Below, piece after piece: positions 1 through 10,156 of a stretch of DNA of 45,433 bases. This stretch comes from an uncultured Clostridia bacterium. Its GTDB lineage: Bacteria > Bacillota > Clostridia > TANB77 > CAG-508. Positions within the stretch are counted from its first letter, which is position 1, and each line of letters opens with the position of its first letter. Location: contig CANRKA010000006.1 of the NCBI GenBank assembly GCA_947631025.1, positions 1-45,433 on the forward strand, given 5' to 3'. Both the position numbers and the translations under genes were made by a program. The notes under the pieces were generated by a model that was not told the origin of the DNA, searched no databases, and saw only the letters and a list, made by a program, of their open reading frames with translations.

Positions 1-134
1 CAATACAAGATTTTGATGCAAGTACAGTAACCGTAGAGCAAGGAAATGATATAGATAGCGTACTTGCTAGCATAACAATTAAGCCAGTAGACAGCATGGA
101 ATTCTTATATATGACTGTAAATGTAACAGACTAA
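1..134 (+). CDS. xkdK: Tail sheath protein, C-terminal end (partial)
   Basis: The window opens inside a gene whose last 43 codons are visible, ending at TAA 132-134. The visible end contains KPVDSMEFLYMTVNV, which resembles the usual C-terminus of contractile-tail sheath proteins (a PVDAMEKIYMTV-like stretch). The sheath forms the contracting outer tube around the tail core. The next gene, 20 bases downstream, is a tail tube protein, which is the usual sheath-tube order of PBSX-like tails. The identification rests on this short stretch and the gene order. Confidence 0.7.
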   Translation, partial: IQDFDASTVTVEQGNDIDSVLASITIKPVDSMEFLYMTVNVTD

Positions 135-154
135 TAAAAAGGAGGTAAAGTAAC

Positions 155-613
155 ATGACAATATTACAAGCTGAAGATGCAGTAAATGGACGTGAAGGAG
201 TCGCAACAGCAGAAATAGATGGACAAGTTGTAGAATTAATGGAATTATCAAATATAACTGTAACAATAGAAAAGAATAAAACAGAATTTAAAGCAATGGG
301 AACAAGAAATACACAAAATAAAGCAACAGGTTGGACAGGAACAGGTTCAATGACTGTAAGATTTGTTTCAAGTAGATGGGCTGAATTAATGCAAAGATAT
401 GTAAAAGAAGGTATAGATACATATTTTACAATAGTTGTAAAAAATGAAGACCCATCAAGTAGAACAGGAAAACAAGAGATACAAATACTTGGTTGTAATT
501 TAGACAGCGTAGATATTGCAGCATTAGATATAGATAGTGAAGTATTAGAGCAAGATTTTGACTTTACATTTAATGATTTTAACATACTTACACCGTATAA
601 CAGTTTAGTTTAA
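155..613 (+). CDS. xkdM: Phage tail tube protein (XkdM-like)
   Basis: A 152-residue protein that would form the inner tail tube. It has features of the XkdM/DUF2001 family: an N-terminal stretch on insertion of a G-x-A-T-A-E-I-D-G strand, a central GTRNTQNKATGWTGTGSMTV core, and a C-terminal FTFNDF segment. Length is typical (about 140-155). The start follows GGAGGT closely, 20 bases after the sheath gene. A strong hairpin follows the gene, as often seen after highly expressed tube genes. No in-frame CGG. Confidence 0.9.
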   Translation: MTILQAEDAVNGREGVATAEIDGQVVELMELSNITVTIEKNKTEFKAMGTRNTQNKATGWTGTGSMTVRFVSSRWAELMQRYVKEGIDTYFTIVVKNEDPSSRTGKQEIQILGCNLDSVDIAALDIDSEVLEQDFDFTFNDFNILTPYNSLV

Positions 614-619
614 GTTTAG

Positions 620-673
620 AGCGATTTTTATAGTTTAGACATAAAGTTATATGTTTTATTTATAAAAATCGCT
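620..673 (+). terminator. Hairpin between tube and chaperone genes
   Basis: AGCGATTTTTATA (620-632) is perfectly complementary to TATAAAAATCGCT (661-673), a 13-bp stem with a 28-base loop. There is no T tract directly after it, so it may act as a partial terminator or as a stabiliser of the abundant tube mRNA rather than a strong terminator. Confidence 0.55.
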
Positions 674-700
674 TAAAATATAAAATAAAGGAGAAAATTT

Positions 701-1281
701 ATGAATGAATTAGAAAGTTTTTTAAATTTGCCAGATGTTGATAACATAATAGAAGAAGTTGAACTTCCAAGATTAGGAAAATTTAAAGTAAAGGCAATGA
801 GTGAATTAGAATATAGGGAATATCAAAATAAATGCAAAAGTAAAATTAAAAAAGGTGGTATGGATTTTGATACTGCAAAATTTAATTTATTAATAGTTGC
901 AGGTCAAATAGTAGAACCTAATTTTAATAGTGCCGAATTTTTAAAGAAAGCAGGAATATCTACAGCAACAGAATTTATACAAAGAAAATTTAAGGCTGGA
1001 GAAATTGCAGAACTTGGAAATAAAATAGTTGAAATAAGTGGATTTGATACAGATATAAATGAGGATAAAGAAGAAGCAAAAAACTAATTAAAGAAGGTGG
1101 AGAAGCTTCAATATGTATGTACTGTGTACTTAATATGGGTTGGACACCTTCACAATATACAAAATTAAGTCAAAAAGAAAGAGCATTTATAGCTGCAGCA
1201 ATAGATATAAAAATAGAAGAAGAAAAGAAAAATCAAAAGAAAATTAAAAAACCATCAAGTAGGGGAAGGAGGAAACATTAA
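701..1281 (+). CDS. xkdN: XkdN-like tail assembly chaperone with -1 frameshift extension
   Basis: The zero-frame product (701-1087, 128 residues) matches the XkdN-like tail assembly chaperone family (ELPRLGKFKVKAMSELEYREY). At its end lies A AAA AAC (1078-1084), a canonical -1 slippery heptamer directly before the TAA at 1085. After a -1 slip the frame reads on through LIKEGGEASICMYCVLNMGWTPS and ends at 1281, overlapping the tape measure start (TAATG). This is the well-known gpG/gpGT-type arrangement that makes short and long chaperones for tape measure loading. It is distinct from the CGG +1 sites elsewhere in the window. Confidence 0.85.
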
Positions 1282-3306
1282 TGGCAACAGTATCAAGTAC
1301 AATAGCATTAGAGGATAAAATGACACAAACCCTTACAAAGATACAAAAAGCAGGTTTAGAAAATATACAGACATTTAATTCAATGCAAAAAGAAGTAGAT
1401 AATTTAAAGAAATCACTTGAAGAAGCTGAAAAAGTAAATCCTGAAATTGTTAAAACTGATATGTATGCAGACGCAGTTGAAGGATTAGAAGCAATGGAAA
1501 ATAAATTAAAAGATGTAGCAAATGGAGAAGACACGTTTGTTACTAAAAATAATGGTGTAAAATTATCTATTACAGACTTAAATCAAGCACTAGAGTTATG
1601 TAATAAAGCATGGAGTAAATTTAGTCAATTAGTTTCTGAAGCTCAAAAATGGGTTGATGCAGATAGAATACAACAAACAGCAGAAATACAACTTGAAACA
1701 GTAATGCAACAAAGAATGAATGCAAATGAAGACATGATACAATCTGTTAAAGATTTAACTTCACAGGAACAAAGATTAGGAGTAATTGGAGATGAAGCAC
1801 AGCTCACAGGAGCAAAACAAGTTGCAACATTTTTAAAAAGTGATAAAGCATTAAAAACACTTATACCGGCAATGAATGATTTAGCAGCAAATCAATATGG
1901 ATATAATGTTAGTGCAAGTGAAATGCAAAACATTGGCAATATGGTCGGAAAAGTAATGCAAGGTCAAGTTGGAGCTTTAACAAGAGTTGGTATAACATTT
2001 ACAGAAGCAGAAGAAAAAGCATTAAAATATGGAAGTGAAGAAGAGAGAGCTGCTGTATTAGCACAGGTATTAACAAATAATGTAGGTCAAATGAATGAAG
2101 CTCTCGCAGATACAGCACATGGAGCAATAAAACAAGCTGAAAATAATTTAGGAGATTTACAAGAAACATTAGGAGAAAAAGTAGTACCATATTTTGCAGC
2201 ATTTAAAAATTTATTAGTAACAGCATTAACACCTGCAGTTCAATTTTTAGCAAATAATATGAGTTGGTTAGCTCCAATATTTATAGGATTAGCAGTAGCA
2301 GTACGGAATATTAACTGGAGCATTAACAGTAATGATAGTTGTAAAGAGTGTAGCAACATTAGTAACAACATTATTTGGAAATGCAGCTGCATTGACTGCT
2401 GTGAAAATTGGATTAATTGTAATTATAATAGGAATATTGATAGGAATATTATTATATTTTTGGGAAACAAATGATGAGGTTGCTTATGGAATACAAGTAG
2501 CAATAGATGCATTAAAATTATCTTGGTTGATATTAAAAGCAATTGTAATAACTGTAATTCATGGTATAATTGCTATTGCATTAGAATTATGGGCAAATAT
2601 TTTAAAAGCATTCTATGGAATAGAAGAAGGAATAGATTTATTAAAAATAGGATTTACAAATTTAAAATTACATATTATGCAAATATGTGAAAATATTGTA
2701 AATAGTGTAATAAGAATGTATAACAGAGTTGCAGATATATTAGGCAATTTTGGAATAAATTTAGGTCATGCAGAAGAAGTAGATTGGACAAGTGATTTAG
2801 AGAATGATTTACAAAATCAAATTGCAGATTATGCAAAATCAAAGGTAGAACATGAAGAAGCAATAAATTCAATACTAGAAGAAGAACAAAAACATACAGA
2901 TAAAATTGCAGAAGCTTGGTCAGATGTATGGAATACTGCAGGAGAAATGAATGCAACTAGAGCTGATAGAGTAGCAAATAGATTTAAAATAAGTGACTAT
3001 GTAAATGGAAATCTAGATATTACAGGTAGTGGACTAGGAAATACATTAGACAGCATAATAGGTTCAGATGGTTCAGGTGGAAAAGCATTAAAAACAACAA
3101 CAAATGACGATTTATCAATATCAGATGAAGATTTACAATTTTTACTTGATATAGCAACAAGAGATTATAAATTAAATTATCAACAAGTAACACCAAGTAT
3201 AACATTAACATTCGGAGATGTGCATGAAACAGCAGATGTAGACGGAGTATTAGAAGCAGTTGCAACACAGCTTGAAGAAATATACGATGGAAATTTATCA
3301 ACATAG
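1281..3306 (+). CDS. xkdO: Tail tape measure protein, one CGG +1 site
   Basis: Tail length determinant and assembly scaffold. The N-terminal part is helical and Gln/Glu/Ala-rich, and hydrophobic segments lie around residues 320-400. The first frame runs into CGG at 2304 and would end at 2474. Skipping C2304 (GTA, C, GGA) joins it to the downstream frame and gives a continuous hydrophobic stretch (AVAVGILTGALTVMIVV), for about 674 residues in all. Both halves have the usual position between chaperone and LysM tail gene. Two other CGG triplets (1867, 1945) are out of frame and do not disturb reading. The protein is short for a tape measure, suggesting a short tail. Confidence 0.88.
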
Positions 3307-3317
3307 GAGGAAAATAA

Positions 3318-4005
3318 ATGGCAGTTCAAATATTAATACAATTTAATGGAAAACAATTAACCCTTCCTATTAACCCAGAGGAAATAACAATAAGTAGAAG
3401 TGCAGAAAATACAGATTTAGATATTATAGGATTAGGAAAAACTGCAAGAAAAGGTGAGCCTCGGGTTAATTACAACATCAATAGAAAGTTTTTTTCCAGC
3501 AGAAAATACGTATTTTTATACAGGAGTAAAACCAAAAACTTGTATAGATTTTTTAAATGAAATATGGAATGCAGAAAATACAAATAACAATGTTGCAAAA
3601 ATAGTAACAACAGGCTTGCCAACAAATTTAGATATGTATTTTGTAATTGAAAGTTTTGATTATGACCACAAAGCAGGAGAAGAAGAAGATATATATTATA
3701 CATTGGAAATAAAACAATATAAAGCATATGGAGTTAAAACAGTTGATGTACAACTATCAGGATTAGCTTCTGCAAGAGCAAGTTCAACTACATCAAATCA
3801 AGCTCCTCAACCAACACCTACAACAACAGTTCAGTCAAAAAGTTATAAAGTTGTAAAAGGAGATAGCTTATGGAAAATAACAAAACAACTTACAGGAAAT
3901 GGAGCAAGATGGAGAGAATTATACGAATTAAATAAAGGATTAGTAGGAGCAAATCCAAATTTAATTTATCCAAATCAAAATCTTGTTTTACCCGCAGGAT
4001 GGTGA
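3318..4005 (+). CDS. xkdP: XkdP-like LysM tail protein, one CGG +1 site
   Basis: A 228-residue baseplate or tail-tip protein with an N-terminal region typical of PBSX XkdP (FNGKQLTLPINPEEI) and a C-terminal LysM domain (SYKVVKGDSLWKITKQLTGNG ... NPNLIYPNQNLVLP). The gene is split at CGG 3462: CCT, C, GGG restores EPGLITTSIESFFPAENTYF, which joins the domains. This is the only site followed by G (CGGG). A Pro/Thr/Gln-rich linker precedes LysM. RBS AGGAGG lies just upstream of 3318. Confidence 0.9.
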
Positions 4006-4011
4006 TAATAT

Positions 4012-4974
4012 ATGAATTTAGAATTATATTTACAAAATAGTAATGATGGAACAGTATATAATATAGCAGATGTAGCAGAACAGGTACAAATAACAAATAG
4101 TATAAATGGAGAAGCTGGAAAATTAACTTGTACATTGCAAAAAGACCCTAACAATGTATTAAAACTTGCAAATGGAAGTATAATTTCATTTATTGTAGAC
4201 AAGGTAGGAATGTTTTATGGGTATGTTTTTAAAATAGGAACAGATGCTGACCAAAACTATCAAATAACATGTTACGACCAAATGCGATATTTAAAGAATA
4301 ATGAAGTATATACAACAGCAAATATGACTGCAAGTGATATATTTGCAAAAGTATGTCAAGATTTTGGATTAAAATATAATGTAAAAGTTCCTACGTCATT
4401 TATACCAGAGCCATACTTATATGACAAAAAAACATTGTATCAAGTAATAGAAAGAGGAATGCAACTTGCAAATATTAATGATAAAGCGCAATATTTTATA
4501 AAAGATGAATTCGGTACTTTAACATGGAGTGAGTTAAGTTATGAAAAAACTAATGTACAATTAGGCGATGGCTCAATGCTCACATCATATCAATACGAAA
4601 AAAGTATAGACGATAATACATATAATCAGATAAAACTATATAGAGATAACGATACAACAGGCAGGAGAGATACATGGATAGTTAAAGATAGTGATAATAT
4701 TAAACGCTGGGGATTATTACAGTATTTAGAGAAAGCAGATAACGATGTAAATGAAGCGCAAATAAGACAAAGTGCAGAAAATTATTTAAAGGTATATAAT
4801 TCAGAAAAAGAAACGTTAAAGCTTACAGCAGAAGGAATAAAAGAACTACAAGCAGGAAAAGGAATAAAATTTGTTTTGCCTGTTGAAGGAATAGATAAAT
4901 GGATGTGGATTAAAAGTGCAACACACACGTTTACAAAATATACTCATACAATGGACTTGGAGGTAGAAATATAA
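4012..4974 (+). CDS. xkdQ: XkdQ-like baseplate hub protein
   Basis: A 320-residue protein of the XkdQ/YqbQ (late-control D-like) hub family, which connects tube and baseplate. Typical segments are an N-terminal strand-rich region, the middle TCYDQMRYLKNNEVY motif, and the C-terminal IKSATHTFTKYTHTMDLEVE ending. It starts seven bases after the LysM gene and is uninterrupted; its only CGG (TTC GGT near 4512) is out of frame. Confidence 0.9.
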   Translation: MNLELYLQNSNDGTVYNIADVAEQVQITNSINGEAGKLTCTLQKDPNNVLKLANGSIISFIVDKVGMFYGYVFKIGTDADQNYQITCYDQMRYLKNNEVYTTANMTASDIFAKVCQDFGLKYNVKVPTSFIPEPYLYDKKTLYQVIERGMQLANINDKAQYFIKDEFGTLTWSELSYEKTNVQLGDGSMLTSYQYEKSIDDNTYNQIKLYRDNDTTGRRDTWIVKDSDNIKRWGLLQYLEKADNDVNEAQIRQSAENYLKVYNSEKETLKLTAEGIKELQAGKGIKFVLPVEGIDKWMWIKSATHTFTKYTHTMDLEVEI

Positions 4975-4975
4975 A

Positions 4976-5368
4976 ATGGCAAATGCAGCAAGTAGAATAT
5001 TAAGAGTAATGCAAAAAACAAATAAGGATACAATTAGTGAAATTGTTTATTTAAAAGTTAAACAAAAAAATCCTTTAATTGTAAATTTAGAGGATAGAAT
5101 GGACATAACAGAAGATTTCTTAATATTTGATGATACAATAATAAAAGAAAGAATAGAAGTAGGAGATATATTAACTGCAACAACATTTAACGATGGTCAA
5201 AGATATTTAATATCACAAGGATTTAAAAAAGAATTAAAACCAAAAATTATAAACAATTTAGACACAGATAGCGAAATTGATATGTTATCAGCAAAACAAG
5301 GAAAAGTATTAAATGATAAGATAAAACAATTAGAAAGTAAAATTGCAGAATTAGAAAGTAAAATATAA
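4976..5368 (+). CDS. xkdR: XkdR-like (DUF2577) baseplate protein
   Basis: A 130-residue protein in the slot where PBSX-type phages carry the DUF2577/XkdR baseplate protein. The core (VNLEDRMDITEDFLIFDD ... VGDILTATTFNDGQRYLIS) forms a small beta barrel in relatives. The C-terminal 30 residues are a charged coiled coil (KIKQLESKIAELESKI). It starts one base after the hub gene stop (TAAA ATG). Confidence 0.82.
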   Translation: MANAASRILRVMQKTNKDTISEIVYLKVKQKNPLIVNLEDRMDITEDFLIFDDTIIKERIEVGDILTATTFNDGQRYLISQGFKKELKPKIINNLDTDSEIDMLSAKQGKVLNDKIKQLESKIAELESKI

Positions 5369-5381
5369 AAGGAGGTAAAAA

Positions 5382-5784
5382 ATGTTAATCCCTCAAATAG
5401 ATAATACATTAGAACCAACAGTTCAAACAATAACTTTACCTTCAAAAACTTATAAAATGGACGAAGAAAGAATTGCAGGATATACAGATGGACAAGAAGC
5501 AGTAATACAAGCTATATATCATATATTAAATGTAGAAAGATATAGTTGTTTAATATATGATAACAATTATCGGAGTAGAATTAGAACAATATATAGGAAA
5601 AGATTTAGCATATATTGAAGCAACAATACAAGAAACATTGAGAGAAGCATTGATGTATGATTTAAGGATAACGAATGTGGTGGTAGATAGAATAGAACAA
5701 AAGTCAATTGATACAGTAGAAGTTGAATTTACTGCGACTTGTATATATGGAGATATACAGCTGGAGGTGGAAATAAATGTATAG
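5382..5784 (+). CDS. xkdS: XkdS-like (DUF2634) baseplate wedge protein, one CGG +1 site
   Basis: A 133-residue gp25/XkdS-type sheath initiator or wedge protein. The first frame reads AVIQAIYHILNVERYSCLIYDNNY and meets CGG at 5571. Skipping the C gives GVELEQYIGKD, rebuilding the family's IYD-x-x-YGVEL motif. The second half (LREALMYDLRITNVV ... ATCIYGDIQLEVEI) is the conserved C-terminal strand region. An ATG at 5557 could start the second frame on its own, but it would lose the conserved N-terminal half. The stop overlaps the baseplate J gene start at 5777. Confidence 0.9.
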
Positions 5785-6896
5785 ATTTTCAGAAGGAAAT
5801 GATTTTCAAGATATATTACAAAGATGTTTAGACAGAATTCCAGATACACTAGACAAAAGGCAAGGAAGTATAATATATGATGCTTTAGCTCCTGCATGTG
5901 CTGAACTTGCACAATGCTATATTGCATTAGATGTATATGCTGACCAGACGTATTTATTAAGTGCTGTTGGAGAAAATCTTGATAATAAAGTATATGATTA
6001 TGGAGTATCAAGAAATGTAGCAACTTATGCACAAAGAATAGGAGAATTTAAAGATACAGACCAAAAACCTATGAAAATAGATATAGGAAGCAGATGGAGT
6101 ATTCCTAACAATTACGGCGGATATAACTTTATTGTAATAGATGAAAAAGAAGCAGGAAAATATATATTAGAATGTGAAACAGAAGGAACAGTAGGAAATG
6201 AATATTTTGGAACATTATTGCCAATAGACCCTATCAATAATTTAGGAGAAGCAAAACTAACAGAAATATATATTGCAGGAGAAGATGCAGAAGATGACGA
6301 AAGCTTAAGAGATAGAACAATAAATAAATTAAGAGAAGTACCTTTTGGTCGGTAATATAGCAGATTATAGACAATATGTTGAAGGATTAGACGGAATAAG
6401 AACTTGTTTAGTAATTCCTGTATGGAATGGTGGAGGCACAGTAAAAATAGTACCAATTACAAGTAGTTTTGAAATTCCTTTACCTGCTAAAATACAAGAA
6501 ATACAAACAGCATTAGACCCTACACAAAATAATGGAGAAGGATTAGGAATAGCACCTATAGGTCATGTTGTAACAGTAGTGGCACCAGAAAAGTTTGAAG
6601 TAAACATAAAAGCAAAAGTAAAATTTAAAGAAGGATTTAGTTTATCAGGACAAGAAAGTGCAATAAAACAATCATTAAAAGATTATTTGCAAGAAGTACA
6701 AGGTGACTGGGCAACAGAAGATGAATTAACTGTATATATTGCAAGATGTAGTGCTGCAATATTAACAGTAAATGGAGTAGAAAACGTAGAAGATTTAACA
6801 ATAAATGACAATACAGAAAATGTAACAATTAAACCAAAAGAAAATAACAACCCTTATCCTGTTTTAGGGGAGGTAACATTAAGTGAAATTAACTGA
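5777..6896 (+). CDS. xkdT: Baseplate J-like protein (XkdT), one CGG +1 site
   Basis: A 372-residue baseplate wedge protein. The N-terminal part has the family DKRQGSIIYDALAPACAELAQCY motif; the middle shows EDDESLRDRTINKLREVPFG. At CGG 6350 the apparent frame ends with TAA two codons later. Skipping the C gives FGGNIADYRQYVEGLDGIRTC, the highly conserved gpJ segment (PFGGN-x-ADY), and continues to 6896. The junction falls exactly on a conserved glycine. The stop overlaps the next gene start at 6883. Confidence 0.93.
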
Positions 6897-7417
6897 TTAT
6901 GTTCCAAAATTATACGAAAATAATATAGAAATGAAAAATCTTACACAAAGCGAGGAAGATGAATTTGAAATTTACCTAAAATTTGACATAGATGAAGCAT
7001 TTTTAAATCAATTTATAAAAAGTGCAGATAAAAACGGAATAAAACAATACGAGGAAATATTAGATTTAAAACCAGATGCAAATTTTGACAATTTAGATTA
7101 TAGACGTGCGAGAGTAGTAACAAAATTAATAACAAGAGCGCCATTAAGTGTAAGGTGGTTAGAACAAAGTTTAACAAGTTTAGTTCGGTGCAAATAATTT
7201 TAAAATAGAAATAGATAACAATAAATACATATTATCAATACAAATTGCAGGAATATATAACGATACGGCATTAACAATTAATAGTTTGTATCGTGAATTA
7301 ATACCTGCAAATATGATATTAGACGTAAAATTATTTGAAACATTGAATATTCCTTTATATATAGGAGGAATTGCACATGAAGGCGAATTTGTAACAATAA
7401 AAAGTGAGGTGGGATAA
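6883..7417 (+). CDS. xkdU: XkdU/YmfQ-like (DUF2313) baseplate protein, one CGG +1 site
   Basis: A 177-residue protein with the N-terminal LTDYVPKLYENN and central YRRARVVTKLITRAPLSVRWLEQSL typical of the YmfQ/XkdU family. CGG at 7186 is followed by a stop in the original frame. Skipping C gives LVGANNFKIEIDNNKYILSI and reads to TAA at 7417, through the typical LYRELIPANM segment. The downstream 231 bases otherwise have no gene, so the +1 reading also explains an apparent gap. Confidence 0.9.
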
Positions 7418-7421
7418 ATAA

Positions 7422-8522
7422 ATGGCAACTTATGCACCATTCAAATTAACAAATGACGGAAGAGATTTAGAGTACAATGCACAATTAGCAAAGACATTGA
7501 AATTTACTACATTCAAACTAGGCTCAGGAACTTATGCAGGAAGTATATCAGACTTACATGCTTTAGTTGAGCCTAAAATGGATGCTAAAATTACAAGATT
7601 ACAAATAACAGGAGATACAACAAAGAGAAAAGTAATAATAGGGTTTGACTTAAATAATAACGATGTAAGTGAAGGGTTTTATTTAAGGGAAATAGGAATA
7701 TTTGCAGAGGACCCTAACACACAGGAAGAAAAGCTAGTATTTTATACAAATGCTGGAGACGATGCTGATTATATTGCACCAAAAGGTTCAACAACAGTTT
7801 TAGAAAAACTATTCAATGCAGAATTATATATATCAGATGTGGAAAGCATAACAGCAGAAATAGATACTTCTTTATCTTATGTTACACAGTCTGATTTTAC
7901 AAGTTCTATACAAAGTATTACAACAGATTTATCAAATGCTGAGGCAGATATAAGTGAATTACAAAGTGATACATACAGAAAAAATGAAACCTATTCAAAA
8001 GAAGAAGTTGACAGTAAATTAGTAGGAGCTTATATTTATAAAGGTTCAGTTCCAAATAAAGAAGAATTACCTAAACAAGACCAAAAAAATGGTGATGTAT
8101 ATAATATAGAAGATACAGGAATGAACGTAGCTTGGAATGGAAATGATTGGGACGATTTAGGTTCAGTATTTGATGCAAAATATACTAGTTTAACTGATAA
8201 ACCTTCAATAAATAATGTAACAATAGAAGGAAGTAAACAATGTGAAGATTATGGAATACAAAGAAGTATAAATTATGTTGCAAATCAAGTATTAACTGTA
8301 GAAGCTTGGATGGCAGACGGTGAAAGTTATTATCAATTAGTTCAGCTTCCAAATGTTACAACAAATCATAGAGCTAACGTATATTTAGATTTAGCAAACC
8401 AACAAAAATTGGTTGATGGATATACTGAAACAGTAACAAATGGAGTTAAGATAATAACTTCGGAGAAACCAACCGAGGAAATAACTTGCAACATAGAAGT
8501 AGCATTAATGAAAACATCATAG
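7422..8522 (+). CDS. Tail fibre protein
   Basis: A 366-residue tail fibre. The first 150 residues resemble phage tail-collar/fibre N-terminal domains that attach to the baseplate (APFKLTNDGRDLEYNAQLAKT ... GFYLREIGIFAEDP). A coiled coil around residues 160-195 (TTDLSNAEADISELQSD) precedes an AYIYKGSVPNKEELP module common in Bacillota tail fibres, which ends in a beta-rich tip. No in-frame CGG, although several out-of-frame CGG occur (GAC GGA, TCG GAG). Confidence 0.85.
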   Translation: MATYAPFKLTNDGRDLEYNAQLAKTLKFTTFKLGSGTYAGSISDLHALVEPKMDAKITRLQITGDTTKRKVIIGFDLNNNDVSEGFYLREIGIFAEDPNTQEEKLVFYTNAGDDADYIAPKGSTTVLEKLFNAELYISDVESITAEIDTSLSYVTQSDFTSSIQSITTDLSNAEADISELQSDTYRKNETYSKEEVDSKLVGAYIYKGSVPNKEELPKQDQKNGDVYNIEDTGMNVAWNGNDWDDLGSVFDAKYTSLTDKPSINNVTIEGSKQCEDYGIQRSINYVANQVLTVEAWMADGESYYQLVQLPNVTTNHRANVYLDLANQQKLVDGYTETVTNGVKIITSEKPTEEITCNIEVALMKTS

Positions 8523-8537
8523 AAAGGAGGACAAAAT

Positions 8538-9610
8538 ATGGCAACTATAGGTAAAATATACGGAGTAGGTGGAGGAGCTAATACAGTAACAATAACATTT
8601 AAAGTAACTCCAGAAACTGCAACGGTTGTATTAAGAGATAGAAATAATGAAACAGTAAATCCAGTATCTGATAAGATTTATAAAATAGCACCACGGAATA
8701 TATTATTATGATATTACTGCCAGTGGCTATATATCAGTTACAAATGTAGAAATAAAAGCATTAGAAGATGAAACAATTACAGTTGAATTAGAAGAATTAG
8801 TTACAAAATCGTTTAGTGAAGCAACAGAGGAAGAATTGGAAAAAATGTTAAATGCTCATTACAACGGAAAAATAAATATTGGAGATTACTGGAAGGTACG
8901 GAGATACAAGAAAAATACATATAGACGAAATATCGAGTAATACAAATAATAGTAAAACGCATATTGCTCAAGATATATTTATTGTAATAATAGGTATTGA
9001 ACACGATGATTTAGTAACTCAAGCTGGAGAAAGAACGAAAGCTGCAATTACAGTTCAATGTAGAGAAACATTAGGGAATGAAGGAACACCTGAAGATGTA
9101 TATTATTGGGGAAAACAACGTACTTCAACAAATTCAGATAATTGGGCTGATAATCCTATGAGAACATGGATGCAAAATAGACTTATAAATGTTGGACTAG
9201 CGTCAACAAATTTAAAAACATTGATTAAGCCCGTTATCAAGAAAACTTTAAAAACGCATACGAATACAGGAGTTGTTACTTCAGAAGATAAAGTATTTTG
9301 GTTAAGTGTTTCAGAAGTATTTGGAATAACTTCAGATAAATCAATTAAGGATTATGCAGCAGTTGGAACATTATTAGAAGGAGAGCAATATGAATATTAT
9401 ACAATAGAAGCAAATAGAGAAAAATTAGCAAATGCCAACGCAGACGAAGATTATTTTGATTCTTCTACGTGGTGGTTGCGTTCTCCAAGCAGTTTAACAA
9501 ATACTACCTATGGTTATGAGTGGTTTTATGTAGCTGCTGGTGGAGGCAATACACCACGTTCAAGAGGCAATAATAATGGTGGGGGTAGTGCACCAGCATT
9601 TTGTTTATAG
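8538..9610 (+). CDS. Receptor-binding-like protein A, two CGG +1 sites
   Basis: A predicted 356-residue protein. The N-terminal 85 residues form a small carboxypeptidase-regulatory/PEGA-like beta domain (GKIYGVGGGANTVTITFKVTPETA ...). The rest is a C-type-lectin-like domain with the DUF6273 hallmarks ERTKAAITVQCRE, WWLRSPS and the end PAFCL. CGG at 8694 (CCA, C, GGA: APGIYYYDITASGYIS) and CGG at 8899 (GTA, C, GGA: WKVGDTRKIH) both need the C skipped; either one read as a triplet truncates the protein. The paralogue at 11498 has the same sentence, with CGG again at PGIYSYDVTASG but an ordinary GGA codon at the second position (WKVGDTR), a direct comparison supporting glycine. Confidence 0.88.
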
Positions 9611-9630
9611 AAAGAAAGGAAGTATATAAA

Positions 9631-10156
9631 ATGAAATCAGAAAGTACAGTAAGACCAGAAAGATTTACAATAGAATATTTAGACAAATTTGAAAAATGCA
9701 CAATAAGATTTAATACAAATATACAAGAAGAGCAAAGACCTATACCAGGAGAGGAAGAAGAAACAGAAACAATATATGTATATGATACATATGTAATAAA
9801 AACATGGTATAGAAAAACATTACAAAGTGATGTTGATTATAATTATGATGTATGGCTTGATTTTGCAAAAAAGCAAGAATATGATGAATATGCAAAAACA
9901 ATAAGAGAACAAAGAGATAAATTATTACAAGATAGTGATAAAGAAATGGTATTAGATAGATTACAATTTAATCTACCAGATAACATAACTGCAACATCTT
10001 TATTGCAAGCAGTTAAAGATTTCTTTACAAGTTTAAAAGATGTAATGAATTCTCCAATGGCAGAATATAGACAAAAATTAAGAGATATACCACAGCAAGA
10101 ACGGTTTTCCTTATGATGTAACATTTCCAGAAAAACCAGAGGAGGATAAAGAATGA
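9631..10156 (+). CDS. Possible tail fibre assembly protein, one CGG +1 site
   Basis: A 174-residue protein lying between receptor-binding-like genes, where tail fibre chaperones often sit. It is charged and mostly helical, with a Glu-rich stretch at residues 35-45 and LLQAVKDFFTSLKDVM near the C-terminus. ATG 9631 follows GAAAGGAAG well. CGG at 10102 is followed by TGA four codons later; skipping the C gives EGFPYDVTFPEKPEEDKE and a TGA at 10154-10156 that overlaps the next ATG (ATGA), a coupling usual in this genome. The function is inferred from position only. Confidence 0.75.

Noticed and set aside
5557..5784. Separate gene starting at ATG 5557
   Set aside because: It would lack the conserved N-terminal half of XkdS. 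The CGG reading joins both halves at a conserved glycine.
9470..9600. DGR variable region in protein A
   Set aside because: Slightly GC-richer than its surroundings and ends in PAFCL, but the bias to NNY codons is much weaker than at 11330-11465. Not enough to call.
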